A DNA stretch of 12,642 nucleotides from an uncultured Panacagrimonas sp. (GCA_946481265.1 CAMLNE010000090.1:1-12642), one strand, 5' to 3'; shown: positions 1 to 9,151, counted from the stretch's first letter. The notes: generated from the sequence alone by a model not told the origin. Numbers and translations are program-made.

Positions 1-1105
1 CCCCGTCGGCCCAGGCCATGACCCGGTGATCCATCATCGCGAACCACAGCGGCGGCAGCAGGGCGATGATGAACATCAGCGGATACCCGCTCGGGAATTC
101 CGGCAGGCGGTCGAAGGCGCGCAGGCTCTGGTAGCGGCGCGTGGGGTTGGCGTGATGATCCGAATGACGCTGCAGGTTGAACAGGATCAGGTTCGACATC
201 ACGTGGTTCGAGTTCCACGAGTGATGCGGCTGGCAGGGTTCGTAGCGCCCGTTCGCAAGCCGCTGGCGCAGCAGGCCGTAGTGCTCGATGTAGTTGGCGC
301 TGCTGAGAATGCCGAACCAGCCCCAGAAGGCCTGGATGAACAGGAACGGCAGCATCACCCAGCCGAACGCGTAGGTCAGCGCGGCATACAGCGGCAGCGT
401 GATCAGCAGCGGCTGCAGGACCTCGTTCTTCAACGTCCAGGGACCGCTTCCGCAGCGCGCCAGGCGGGTCTTTTCCGACGCCCAGGCCCGCCGCATCGCG
501 CCAGGGATCTCGCGGCTGGCGAAGCGGTAGATGTTCTCGCCCATGCGCGAGGACGCCGGGTCCTCGGGCGTCGCCACGTCCTTGTGGTGCCCCTTGTTGT
601 GCTCGATGAAGAAGTGGCCGTAGCCGACGACGGCAAGGACCGTCTTGGCCAGCCAGCGCTCGGCCGTCGTTGTCTTGTGGCCCAGCTCATGGCCGGTATT
701 GATCGCCAACCCGTTGACCACGCCTACCGACAGGGCCAGGCCGAGAATCGAGTACCAGGCCAGATCCTGGGTGCCGACCACGTAGGCCGCATACAGGAGC
801 GTCAGGTAGTGGATCGGAACCGTCAGGTACGTCAGGTAGCGGTAGTAGCGGTCCGCATCGAGTTGCGGCACCACCTCGGGCGGCGGATTGCTGGCATCCG
901 GCGGCAGCAGGTGGTCGATGACCGGGACGATGAGGTACCAGATCGCCAGCGTCGCCCAGTACCAGGCGGCGTGGCCGGTTTCGATCGCCAGCAGGCTGGA
1001 GCCCACCGGCAACAGCGGCCAGGCCAGGGACAGTGACCAGAGCCAGCGCCTGCGATCGGTGTAACGGACGGAACGGCCATCGGCCGCCATTGCTTCGATG
1101 CTCAT
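1..1105 (-). CDS. alkB: AlkB-type alkane 1-monooxygenase (3' end outside window)
   Basis: Integral-membrane non-haem di-iron hydroxylase that oxidises the terminal methyl of n-alkanes to 1-alcohols in the inner membrane, using electrons from rubredoxin. The first 368 residues are visible; the stop codon lies beyond the left edge, and family members are usually about 400 residues. All the His clusters of the family are present in order: HELGHK at 139-144, EHNKGHH at 168-174 followed by VATPEDPASSRMGE, NYIEHYGL at 271-278, and LQRHSDHH at 311-318 followed by RRYQSL. Hydrophobic segments lie near 29-47, 49-65, 90-110, 117-135, 229-266 and 340-356. The ATG at 1105 is preceded by GAGGAG at good spacing. 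The LysR-type gene diverges from it across 102 bp, which suggests local regulation. Rubredoxin and rubredoxin reductase are not in view. XylM-like or other desaturase relatives are less likely because of the exact AlkB motifs. Confidence 0.95.
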   Translation of the reverse strand, partial: MSIEAMAADGRSVRYTDRRRWLWSLSLAWPLLPVGSSLLAIETGHAAWYWATLAIWYLIVPVIDHLLPPDASNPPPEVVPQLDADRYYRYLTYLTVPIHYLTLLYAAYVVGTQDLAWYSILGLALSVGVVNGLAINTGHELGHKTTTAERWLAKTVLAVVGYGHFFIEHNKGHHKDVATPEDPASSRMGENIYRFASREIPGAMRRAWASEKTRLARCGSGPWTLKNEVLQPLLITLPLYAALTYAFGWVMLPFLFIQAFWGWFGILSSANYIEHYGLLRQRLANGRYEPCQPHHSWNSNHVMSNLILFNLQRHSDHHANPTRRYQSLRAFDRLPEFPSGYPLMFIIALLPPLWFAMMDHRVMAWADG

Positions 1106-1145
1106 TTATTTGTCTCCTCGGGTCAGTCCCGGCTGCGAGACGATA

Positions 1146-1174
1146 TTGACGAGCCCCGCCGATGCTCGTCCAAT
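1146..1174 (+). promoter_or_regulatory. Candidate sigma-70 promoter of the LysR gene
   Basis: TTGACG at 1146-1151 (five of six consensus bases), a 17-bp spacer, then TCCAAT at 1169-1174 (four of six). Transcription would start near 1181, giving a leader of about 27 nt. The 1148-1170 dyad covers the -35 and spacer, which would suit autorepression. In the opposite direction, TTGGAC (1173-1168) could serve as a -35 for alkB, but no good -10 follows it. Confidence 0.4.
1148..1170. promoter_or_regulatory. Dyad between alkB and lysR, candidate LysR operator
   Basis: Perfect inverted repeat gacgagc / gctcgtc, 7-bp arms at 1148-1154 and 1164-1170 with a 9-bp spacer. It lies in the middle of the divergent gap and overlaps the best -35 for the regulator. 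LysR-type proteins usually bind interrupted dyads of this size between themselves and a divergent target, so this is the natural operator candidate. The binding role is inference. Confidence 0.5.
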
Positions 1175-1189
1175 TCATTATTCTTCGAT

Positions 1190-1201
1190 AATCGATCGAT
1201 T
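1190..1201. repeat. 12-bp perfect palindrome just upstream of the LysR start
   Basis: aatcgatcgatt reads the same on both strands and ends seven bases before the ATG at 1208, where a Shine-Dalgarno sequence would be expected. No good ribosome-binding site is visible there. It could be a second regulator half-site or a leader element. The role is unknown. Confidence 0.4.
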
Positions 1202-1207
1202 CCTGTC

Positions 1208-2176
1208 ATGGCTGAATCGCTGCGACAACTGCGTCACGTGCTGGCCCTGCACGAGCACCGCAACTACCGGCGCGCGGCGGAGGCCCTGCACCTGACGCAG
1301 TCCGCCCTGTCGGTGAGCATCCGGCGCATCGAGGAGGACTACGGCGTGCCGCTGTTCGTGCGCGACCAGAGCGGTGTCACGCCGACCGAATACGGCGACG
1401 TCGTGCTGCGCGTCGCCCTGCAGAGCACCGAGGCGCTCGACGAGGCGCGCCGCGAGATCGAGCTGCTTCGCAATCTCGACTCGGGCAAGGTCATCATCGG
1501 GTCGGATCCCTGGATGGCCGACATCATCGTGGCGCCCGCCCTGTCGCGGCTGCTCCGCAAGCACCCGAAGCTGCGCTTTCGCCTGCGCACGCAAGGCTGG
1601 GACGAGCTGCAGAACGAACTGCTCGCACGCCGCGTCGACGTGTACGTCGGCTCGCCCTTCGACGAGCTGGATCCCGGCATCGATGCGCGGACCTTCGTGA
1701 TGTCCTCGCCGGTGATCCTGTGCCGGCGCGATCATCCGCTGACCCGGCTGCCGCGCATCAAGATCCGCGACGTGCTGCCCTACCCGCTGCTGGTGCCCAA
1801 GCTGCCGCGCTGGTACCTGTCCTGGCTGATGGAACATTACGGCGGCGGCAAGTCGTCCGAGGAACTGCATGACCTGTTCCTGCAGGCCGAGGACTTCACC
1901 GTGATCCGCCATATCGTCCACCAGACCGATGCGATTACCGCCGGCGTGATCGGCGTGTTCCCTGCCGAGCTGTCGCGCGACGAATTCGCCATGCTCGACA
2001 TCGCAGACCTTGCGCATGTGCGGGCGCCGGTGATCGTGGCGACGCTGTCCGGACGGCCGATCCCGGCGGCTACCGCGGCATTCATCGAGCAGATCACCGC
2101 GGAGATCGAACAGATCCGGCTCTCCATCCTGCCGCCGAGGAAATCGCGTCGCACCGCGCCGGGCACGGGAGACTGA
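1208..2176 (+). CDS. LysR-type transcriptional regulator, probable alkB regulator
   Basis: Encodes 322 residues, a usual length for the family. The N-terminal winged helix-turn-helix covers about 5-65 (LRQLRHVLALHEHRNYRRAA, then LTQSALSVSIRRIEEDYGVPLFVR). A linker helix follows to about 90, then the two-lobed effector domain from about 93 (KVIIGSDPW...) to about 300. The tail after 305 is basic (PPRKSRR). The ATG at 1208 is the only start with a complete HTH, although no clear Shine-Dalgarno precedes it. The gene diverges from alkB, the standard arrangement for a LysR regulator and its target. The ligand cannot be read from the sequence; an alkane, alcohol or fatty-acid intermediate is inference. 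No terminator is seen between its stop and the convergent tRNA-Val. Confidence 0.9.
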   Translation: MAESLRQLRHVLALHEHRNYRRAAEALHLTQSALSVSIRRIEEDYGVPLFVRDQSGVTPTEYGDVVLRVALQSTEALDEARREIELLRNLDSGKVIIGSDPWMADIIVAPALSRLLRKHPKLRFRLRTQGWDELQNELLARRVDVYVGSPFDELDPGIDARTFVMSSPVILCRRDHPLTRLPRIKIRDVLPYPLLVPKLPRWYLSWLMEHYGGGKSSEELHDLFLQAEDFTVIRHIVHQTDAITAGVIGVFPAELSRDEFAMLDIADLAHVRAPVIVATLSGRPIPAATAAFIEQITAEIEQIRLSILPPRKSRRTAPGTGD

Positions 2177-2287
2177 GGCAAGGGGACTGTCCGGGCGGGG
2201 CCGCGGCCGATCCGACGGCGCTGCCCGCTTCGCAGGTCCGTGGCCCTGGAAAGCGATGAGTTGCGGGATTGGACCTGCCGACCAGAT

Positions 2288-2304
2288 CGGCACCGGAGGT
2301 GCCG
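2288..2304 (-). other. Stem-loop immediately downstream of tRNA-Val
   Basis: cggcacc / ggtgccg form a perfect 7-bp stem with a 3-nt loop, two bases after the encoded CCA of tRNA-Val. No T-run follows on the minus strand. It may therefore act as a 3' processing or stability hairpin, or as a weak terminator, rather than a classic intrinsic terminator. Confidence 0.5.
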
Positions 2305-2306
2305 AA

Positions 2307-2383
2307 TGGTAGGCGCGAGAGGACTCGAACCTCCGACCCCCACCATGTCAAGGTGGTGCTCTAACCAGCTGAGCTACGCGCCT
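2307..2383 (-). tRNA. tRNA-Val(GAC)
   Basis: 77-nt cloverleaf. The acceptor AGGCGCG pairs with CGCGCCT, the discriminator is A and CCA is encoded. The anticodon stem CCACC/GGTGG encloses the loop TTGACAT, giving anticodon GAC, which reads GUC and GUU valine codons. The T arm has GGTTCGAGTCC. The gene lies after bcsZ on the same strand and has its own promoter. Confidence 0.96.
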
Positions 2384-2403
2384 GCTGAACCGCAGGGGCG
2401 CGA

Positions 2404-2432
2404 AGATTACCGGCGCGTCAGGGTGGACGCAA
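2404..2432 (-). promoter_or_regulatory. Sigma-70 promoter of tRNA-Val
   Basis: On the minus strand TTGCGT (2432-2427), exactly 17 bp, then TAATCT (2409-2404). The predicted start, about 2397, is roughly 14 nt before the mature 5' end. The region after the -10 is GC-rich (TCGCGCCCC), like a stringent-response discriminator. The promoter fits between the bcsZ stop codon and the tRNA. Confidence 0.6.
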
Positions 2433-2439
2433 ATGCGTC
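2426..2439. repeat. 14-bp palindrome at the bcsZ stop codon
   Basis: gacgca / tgcgtc arms around two central bases. It overlaps both the bcsZ stop codon (2438-2440) and the -35 of the tRNA-Val promoter. As RNA it would make only a short stem with no T-run, so it is not a convincing terminator. Confidence 0.35.
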
Positions 2440-3576
2440 ATGGCAATGCGCAGCGCGTCCATGCCGCGATCAGGCTGCCGTCCGCTGCGAAGCGGTAGCG
2501 CCCGGCATCCCAGCCCTCGCCCCAGAGTCGCAGCACCTGGTCGTAGTAGCGCGTCGAATCGATGGCAATCCGCGCCGCCAGGTGCAGCTTCTGCTGCGCC
2601 AGAACACTGAAGTCGCCGCGCGCGGCGAGGAAGGGCAGGAAGGCGGCGGAAAAGCCGCCGCTGCCCGACCCGCGCGTCCGGCCCGAAGTGATCTCGACAT
2701 GCTCGGGCGGACGGCCCGCCGGCGAGAACAGCGCGATCACCGGCGCATGACGGCGCAGCAGTTCCTCGCGGTCACGATCACCGATATCCAGCATGCCGAT
2801 CCACAAATACACGCGGACGGCGTCGTAGCTGCCGGTCCCCTGCGTCCTGCGGTCGGGCAGGAAGCCCCTCAGCGGGTGCCATTCGACCCAGTCACCGGCG
2901 ATGCCCAGCGGTGCGGCCTCGAGCAGGATGCGGCGCGACGAGGCCAGCACCGCGGTCCACAGGGTGTCGTGCGTGTGCTGCGCGAAGCGCCGCAGCGGCT
3001 GCAGTGCAAGGTAGCTCGGATTGAGCCGGTAATAGCCCTCGTGCGCGAACCCGTGCGGGGCCGGCATCAGGGTCGGGCCCAGCCGCGGAAGATCCATGAC
3101 CTCGCGCTCGCCGATGTTGCGGATCAGCGATCCAGCCAGCTCCAGGTAGCGGGATTCCGACCACAGGCGACCCGCTTCCAGCAGCGCGTAGGCGAGCCAG
3201 ATGTCCGCATCGCTGGCCGCGTTGGAGTCGAGGACGCCCCAGCCGCTGGCCCGGTCCTCGTGACGGCCCCACAGCCAGGCCGGCAGGTTGCGCGTCAAGT
3301 CCGCGCGGGCCAGGTTGTCGGTGGTCCAGCGCAGCAGGCGATCGAAGCTCGCGCGGTCATTGGCGACCAGCGCGAACAGCATGGCGTAGGCCTGGCCCTC
3401 CGAAACCGTGCGCCGGTCCTCGTGCATCGGATCGACGACGCGGCCGTCGGCGCTGATGAATGCGTTCCTGAAGGCCTCCCAGGCGGGCCAGGGCGGGCAG
3501 TCGGCGCGTGCCGCCGCGGTGGCCCCGAGCATCGACAACGCGGCCATGAGGGCGACATGGGCGCGTGCGCGGCGCA

Positions 3577-3577
<1 letters not shown>
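2438..3577 (-). CDS. bcsZ: GH8 endoglucanase, BcsZ-type periplasmic cellulase
   Basis: Encodes 379 residues. BcsZ hydrolyses beta-1,4-glucan in the periplasm and in most bacteria is part of cellulose biosynthesis. A signal peptide is clear: basic MRRARAH, a hydrophobic core to about 20, and likely cleavage after ARA at 25, leaving DCPPWPAWEAF. GH8 landmarks are TVSEGQAYAM with the probable catalytic acid Glu60, PAWLWG at 99-104, LDSNAASDADIW at 116-127, NPSYLAL at 186-192, and SYDAVRVYLW with probable catalytic base Asp252. From memory these align well with E. coli BcsZ. The start ATG at 3577 shares its A with the last base of the uvrB TGA (TGATG), so translation is probably coupled; the open frame extends upstream only as a shadow inside uvrB. 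No bcsA, bcsB or bcsC genes are in view, which is odd for this enzyme. Confidence 0.92.
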
Positions 3578-5637
<2,060 letters not shown>

Positions 5638-5672
5638 GGGCGCGTACCAGGGGACCGCGCGGTTGCCCGCAC

Positions 5673-5692
5673 GGTTCCGAGTCTAGCGAACC
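5673..5692. promoter_or_regulatory. Dyad over the likely uvrB promoter
   Basis: ggttc and gaacc, 5-bp arms with a 10-bp spacer. The spacer contains TAGACT on the minus strand (5685-5680), the best -10-like hexamer in the 70-bp gap between the OYE stop and the uvrB start; its -35 is weak. uvrB is SOS-controlled in many bacteria, so a repressor site here is plausible, but the dyad is not the E. coli CTG-N10-CAG LexA box. Confidence 0.35.
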
Positions 5693-5707
5693 CTGGCCGG
5701 ACCTTAT

Positions 5708-6778
5708 TCAGGCCGCGAGCCGCGGGTAGTCGGTATAGCCCTCGGGCCCCGAGGAATAGAATGTGCTCGTGTCGAACTCATTGAGCGCAGCCTTGCGACC
5801 GATGCGCTCCGGCAAATCGGGATTGGCCAGGTAGTGCTTGCCATAGACGATCGCATCGGCACGCCCTTCGGCAACCGCCGCCTCGCCCGAAGGGCCGTCG
5901 AATCCACCGTTGAGCAGCAGCGCCCCGCGATATGCGCGCCGCGCGATCTTCGCCAGTTCGAGCTCCTCCGGCCGATCCCACTGGTCGTGGCGCAATTCGA
6001 AATGACCGAGCTTGCGCGCCTGCGCCTGCTCGGCGACATAGGCGACCAGCTCGCGCGGATTGGAATCCGTCATGTCGTTGAAGCCGACCAGCGGCGAGAT
6101 GCGCACGCCGACACGACCCGCGCCGAACACCCCGATTGCCGCATCGAGCACCTCGAGCAGCAGCCGGGCCCGGTTCTGCAGCGACCCGCCGTAGGCATCG
6201 CTGCGATCATTGGCGCCGTCGCGCAGGAACTGATCGAGCAGATAGCCATGCGCACCATGCATCTGCACGCCGTCGAAACCTGCATCCCTGGCGTACACGG
6301 CGGCCTGCCGGAAGGACTCGATGACGGCGGGAATCTCGTCGGTCCGCAGCGCGCGGGGCGCCGGATAGGGGTGCTTGCCGGTCGGCGTGTGCGTGCTCGC
6401 GTCGCGGATGGCACGGGCGGTCGACGACACCGGCTGCACGCCGCCGTTGATGTCCTGATGGGTGGCGCGTCCGGGATGCCACAGCTGCACCGCGATCAGG
6501 CCACCCTTGGCGTGCACCGCGTCGGTCACCTTGCGCCAGCTCGTCGCGTGCGCGGCGGTATACAGGCCGCCCTCGCCGATGAAGGCGCTGGCGGTGGCGT
6601 CGACCATCGTGGCTTCGGTGAACATCAATCCGCCGCTGGCGCGCTGTGCGTAGTACTCGGCCATCAGCTCATTGGCCAGGTGCGAGGTGCCGGCGCGGGT
6701 GCGGGTCAGTGCGGCCATCACGACGCGATTCTTCAGTTGCAGATCGCCGAGCTGGACCGGGGTGAGCATTGCAGACAT
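5708..6778 (-). CDS. Old yellow enzyme family ene-reductase (NemA-like)
   Basis: Encodes 356 residues, the normal length for this FMN-binding TIM-barrel family. These cytoplasmic enzymes use NAD(P)H to reduce activated C=C bonds, quinones, nitro compounds or nitrate esters. Visible landmarks: MAALTRTRA with the flavin-contacting Thr25, QLWHPGRATH at 98-107, and GVQMHGAHGYLLDQFLRDGANDR with the substrate-binding pair His174/His177 and the proton-donor position Tyr179. Further on are YGGSLQNRARLLLEV and the C-terminal phosphate-binding region YGKHYLANPDL. In the last motif Lys-His replaces the more common Arg-Pro or similar pair, a small oddity. ATG 6778 has GAGAA upstream; ATG 6769 is an alternative. 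It lies 42 bp after the SDR gene on the same strand and is probably co-transcribed with it. The physiological substrate is not readable. Confidence 0.93.
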   Translation of the reverse strand: MSAMLTPVQLGDLQLKNRVVMAALTRTRAGTSHLANELMAEYYAQRASGGLMFTEATMVDATASAFIGEGGLYTAAHATSWRKVTDAVHAKGGLIAVQLWHPGRATHQDINGGVQPVSSTARAIRDASTHTPTGKHPYPAPRALRTDEIPAVIESFRQAAVYARDAGFDGVQMHGAHGYLLDQFLRDGANDRSDAYGGSLQNRARLLLEVLDAAIGVFGAGRVGVRISPLVGFNDMTDSNPRELVAYVAEQAQARKLGHFELRHDQWDRPEELELAKIARRAYRGALLLNGGFDGPSGEAAVAEGRADAIVYGKHYLANPDLPERIGRKAALNEFDTSTFYSSGPEGYTDYPRLAA

Positions 6779-6820
6779 GTCGTTCTCTGTGGGTTCGTGG
6801 AAGTACGTGGAAACAGCGCC

Positions 6821-7549
6821 CTACCAGGGCAGCCGCTCGCCGAGGTGAAAGAAGCCGCCGTTGGGACCGTCATCGGGAATCAGTGCGAGCTGCACCGAAC
6901 TCCGGGCGCCATCGACGATCTCCATGGACGCCGCCTCGCCGCCCATGTCGGTCTTGACGTGGCCGGGATGGATCGAGTTGACCTTGATGTGCGAGCTGCG
7001 CAGTTCGTGTGCGAGCTGCACCGTCCAGGCGTTGACCGCCGCCTTGCTGACGTTGTATGCGGGGACCTTGAAATCGTAGTAGGCGCTCGTCGGATCCGAC
7101 TGGTCGGTGATCGAACCCAGGCGGCTCGACACGTTGACGATGCGCCCGGCCGCCGATTTTCGCAGCAGCGGAAGGAAGGCCTGGGTCACCTCCACCAGCC
7201 CGAACAGGTTCGCGTCGAAGGTGCCGCGCCAGGCCTGGATCGTCTGCCCGGATGGCGGACGATCCATGGCGTCCAGCACCACACCGGCATTGTTCACCAG
7301 GATGTCGAGACGCCCGTGGCGCTTCTCCACCTCCGATGCGGCTCGGGCAATGCTTGCGCTGTCGGTGACGTCGAGTTGCAGGGCCTCCGCCGGCAGCCCT
7401 GCCTCCGCAAGGGTCCTTGCCGCCGCCTCCCCACGTTGAAGATCACGGCTGCCCAGGATGACCTGGACGCCGGAAGCCGCGAGCTGTCGCGCGGTCTCCA
7501 GTCCGATTCCCTTGTTCGCCCCACTCACCAACGCGATCCGCTTCTGCAT
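6821..7549 (-). CDS. Short-chain dehydrogenase/reductase (carbonyl-reductase-like SDR)
   Basis: Encodes 242 residues. NAD(P)H-dependent Rossmann-fold oxidoreductase of the classical SDR family, cytoplasmic. The cofactor motif SGANKGIG is at 9-16, with an Arg35 after the second strand that favours NADPH, then LDVTD at 59-63 and NNAG at 86-89. Asn114 is in place, Ser142 lies in NVSSRLGS, and the catalytic Tyr165-x3-Lys169 is in YNVSK. The insertion between Ser and Tyr (TDQSDPTSAYYDFKVPA) resembles the CBR1-type carbonyl reductase subgroup, so an aldehyde, ketone or quinone substrate is likely. ATG 7549 is preceded by GAGGAGA. It is the first gene of a probable two-gene operon with the ene-reductase, and its promoter region contains the palindrome at 7605-7626. 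Confidence 0.92.
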   Translation of the reverse strand: MQKRIALVSGANKGIGLETARQLAASGVQVILGSRDLQRGEAAARTLAEAGLPAEALQLDVTDSASIARAASEVEKRHGRLDILVNNAGVVLDAMDRPPSGQTIQAWRGTFDANLFGLVEVTQAFLPLLRKSAAGRIVNVSSRLGSITDQSDPTSAYYDFKVPAYNVSKAAVNAWTVQLAHELRSSHIKVNSIHPGHVKTDMGGEAASMEIVDGARSSVQLALIPDDGPNGGFFHLGERLPW

Positions 7550-7604
7550 GTCCTGGTTCTCCTCGGGTCTCTGATCAAAGCATTGTGCACGGGCCGTCGC
7601 GCAC

Positions 7605-7626
7605 CATGATACCGAACGGTATCATG
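7605..7626. promoter_or_regulatory. 22-bp palindromic TetR-type operator
   Basis: Arms catgataccg (7605-7614) and cggtatcatg (7617-7626) are perfect 10-bp inverted repeats around two central A bases. Size, symmetry and position between tetR and the divergent SDR gene are typical of a TetR-family operator. On the plus strand it overlaps a possible -10 (CATGAT, 7605-7610) with TTGTGC 16 bp upstream, so bound repressor could block tetR itself as well as the SDR-OYE operon. Confidence 0.8.
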
Positions 7627-7681
7627 ACGCCGGTTCGCGGTGGCCTGTACTCTCTCGGGGCACGCGGCACGGAGCTCAGGC

Positions 7682-8293
7682 ATGACGGCGAGGACAGCAT
7701 CTGGTGGGGGGCGCAGGTCGGGTGCACCGCGCCAGAGCGCCCGCGACCGCATCTTCGATGCGGCCAGGGAGCTTTTCTACCGCCAGGGTATCCGCGCGGT
7801 AGGCGTGGATTCCATCGCCCAGGAGGCCGGGGCCACCAAGATGAGCCTCTATCGTGCCTTTCCGGGCAAGGACGAGCTCGTCGCCGAATGCCTGCGCGAA
7901 TCGGAACAGGAATTCTGGCGCTGGTGGGACGAGATCGTGGCCCCGCACGGGGACGATCCGCGCGGCGCGCTGCTTGCGCTGTTCGAAGCCCAGACCCGCA
8001 AGCAGAAGGCGCGCGGCGACCGCGGCTGCCCGATCGCCAATGCAGCGATCGAGCTGACCGAGGAGAGCCACCCGGCGCGCGAGGTGGTGCTGGCCTACAA
8101 CCGCGAAAAGCGTCGTCGCCTGCGCGACCTGTGCAGGCGCCTGGGAGCGGCGGACCCCGAGGTGCTCGCCGACGCCCTCCAGATGCTGATGGACGGCGCC
8201 TGCGTATCGCGCATCACGCTTGGCGCCAGCGGACCCGCGGCCAACCTGCATCGCGTCGCCATCGCGCTGGTCGACGCGCACGCGCCGGCCTGA
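7682..8293 (+). CDS. TetR-family repressor of the SDR-OYE operon
   Basis: Encodes 203 residues from ATG 7682, chosen because GGAG lies seven bases upstream; a GTG at 7640 would add 14 residues. The N-terminal DNA-binding domain is clear: RIFDAARELFYRQGIRAVGVDSIAQEAG (23-50) and the recognition helix region ATKMSLYRAFPGKDELV (51-67). The rest is a helical ligand and dimer domain with RGCPIANAAIE at 114-124. Four cysteines (70, 116, 151, 174) are present; NemR-like repressors sense electrophiles through Cys, so redox or electrophile sensing is possible but unproven. The gene diverges from the SDR-OYE pair across the 7605-7626 palindrome and is convergent with the membrane-protein gene 8 bp away. 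Confidence 0.92.
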   Translation: MTARTASGGGRRSGAPRQSARDRIFDAARELFYRQGIRAVGVDSIAQEAGATKMSLYRAFPGKDELVAECLRESEQEFWRWWDEIVAPHGDDPRGALLALFEAQTRKQKARGDRGCPIANAAIELTEESHPAREVVLAYNREKRRRLRDLCRRLGAADPEVLADALQMLMDGACVSRITLGASGPAANLHRVAIALVDAHAPA

Positions 8294-8301
8294 GCGCCGG
8301 C

Positions 8302-8991
8302 TCAGTCGGCCGCGATGGGCTCGATGACCGACTCGGCGCCCTCGCGGTGACGGACCTGCACCCAGCTTTCGAGGCTCACACCGATGCCCTGCTGGCCCGA
8401 GGTCGTCTCGAACCGCTGCAGGTCGCCGGCGGCGATGCCGTCAGCGGGTCGGTCGCTCCCTGCACCGCGCAGTTCGTAGCCGTGCCGGTGCGCCGGCCAG
8501 CCGCCGATGCGCGCAACGCCACGTGCCACGCTCTCGGCCTCGAACGGATCCTCGTAGGAGCGCAACCGGACGTCCGCATTCTTCCCGGCGAGTTCGATCA
8601 CGTACCGGTCCTTGATCTGCGGCTCCGAGGGCGGCGTGTGGGCCGACGAATTGTTGCGCGGACTCTGGGTGGGCCGGTGGACGACGCGCACCGCGCCGAA
8701 CTCGCCGAAGGACCAGACCTGCTCGCGGCCCATGCCCAGAATGCGGGTGTCGCGGGTCACCTGTCCGGCGACAGGGTCCAGCACCACCCGGCGATCGAGC
8801 AGCCCGTACCCGATCCCGAGCACGCAGATGGCGGCCACACACAGCAGGACCGCGCCGCGCCAGGGTCGGGGCGGCCACGACCGCAGGAGGAAATAGCCGC
8901 ACGCGATCAACAGCCCACCAGCCAGGGCTAGCAGGAAGGGCATGCCGATCCGGGTGTCGGCGAAGACCATGGCGGTCTGGGTCGGGTCCAT
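8302..8991 (-). CDS. Unrecognised two-helix membrane protein
   Basis: Encodes 229 residues from ATG 8991 (MDPTQTAMVF...); the open frame goes further upstream, but this start gives a sensible N-terminus. Shine-Dalgarno support is weak. Two hydrophobic helices, about 17-36 and 46-65, form a hairpin. A soluble domain of about 160 residues follows. It opens RRVVLDPVAGQVTRDTRILG and contains RYVIELAGKNADVRLRSYED and FEAESVARGVARIGGWP. That pattern of strands followed by an Asp/Glu-rich helix resembles small bacterial PH-like or Ycf4-like membrane proteins, but this is only an impression. I do not recognise the family. It is convergent with tetR and divergent from the aminotransferase, with about 200 bp on its 5' side. 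Confidence 0.75.
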   Translation of the reverse strand: MDPTQTAMVFADTRIGMPFLLALAGGLLIACGYFLLRSWPPRPWRGAVLLCVAAICVLGIGYGLLDRRVVLDPVAGQVTRDTRILGMGREQVWSFGEFGAVRVVHRPTQSPRNNSSAHTPPSEPQIKDRYVIELAGKNADVRLRSYEDPFEAESVARGVARIGGWPAHRHGYELRGAGSDRPADGIAAGDLQRFETTSGQQGIGVSLESWVQVRHREGAESVIEPIAAD

Positions 8992-9145
8992 GAGAAGGCG
9001 GCTTCTACCTGATCGGGCGCGGGGGACGGGGCGGTCATTCTCGCAGGGCGGCGGCGATGGATCGAAGGGCCCGCCGCAGGCGGCGAAAAGGCGCCGTCCG
9101 CGACCACATACCAAAGCAAAGGTAGGCCGCGCCGCTGCATTCCAG

Positions 9146-9151
9146 TATCAT
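9146..9151 (+). promoter_or_regulatory. Candidate -10 element of the aminotransferase promoter
   Basis: TATCAT matches five of six -10 consensus bases and lies 37 bp before the GTG start, followed by a GC-rich stretch. No convincing -35 is found at 16-18 bp. It is the best candidate in the 197-bp gap 8992-9188, which otherwise holds only short GC-rich inverted repeats. Confidence 0.35.

Noticed and set aside
2199..2208. ggccgcggcc palindrome after the LysR gene as a terminator
   Set aside because: It has no loop and no T-run, so it would not fold as an intrinsic terminator; such palindromes are common at this GC content.
5834..7609. 591-residue open frame antisense to the OYE and SDR genes
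   Set aside because: It spans two well-supported genes and their gap, has no family motif, and has the composition typical of antisense frames in GC-rich genes.
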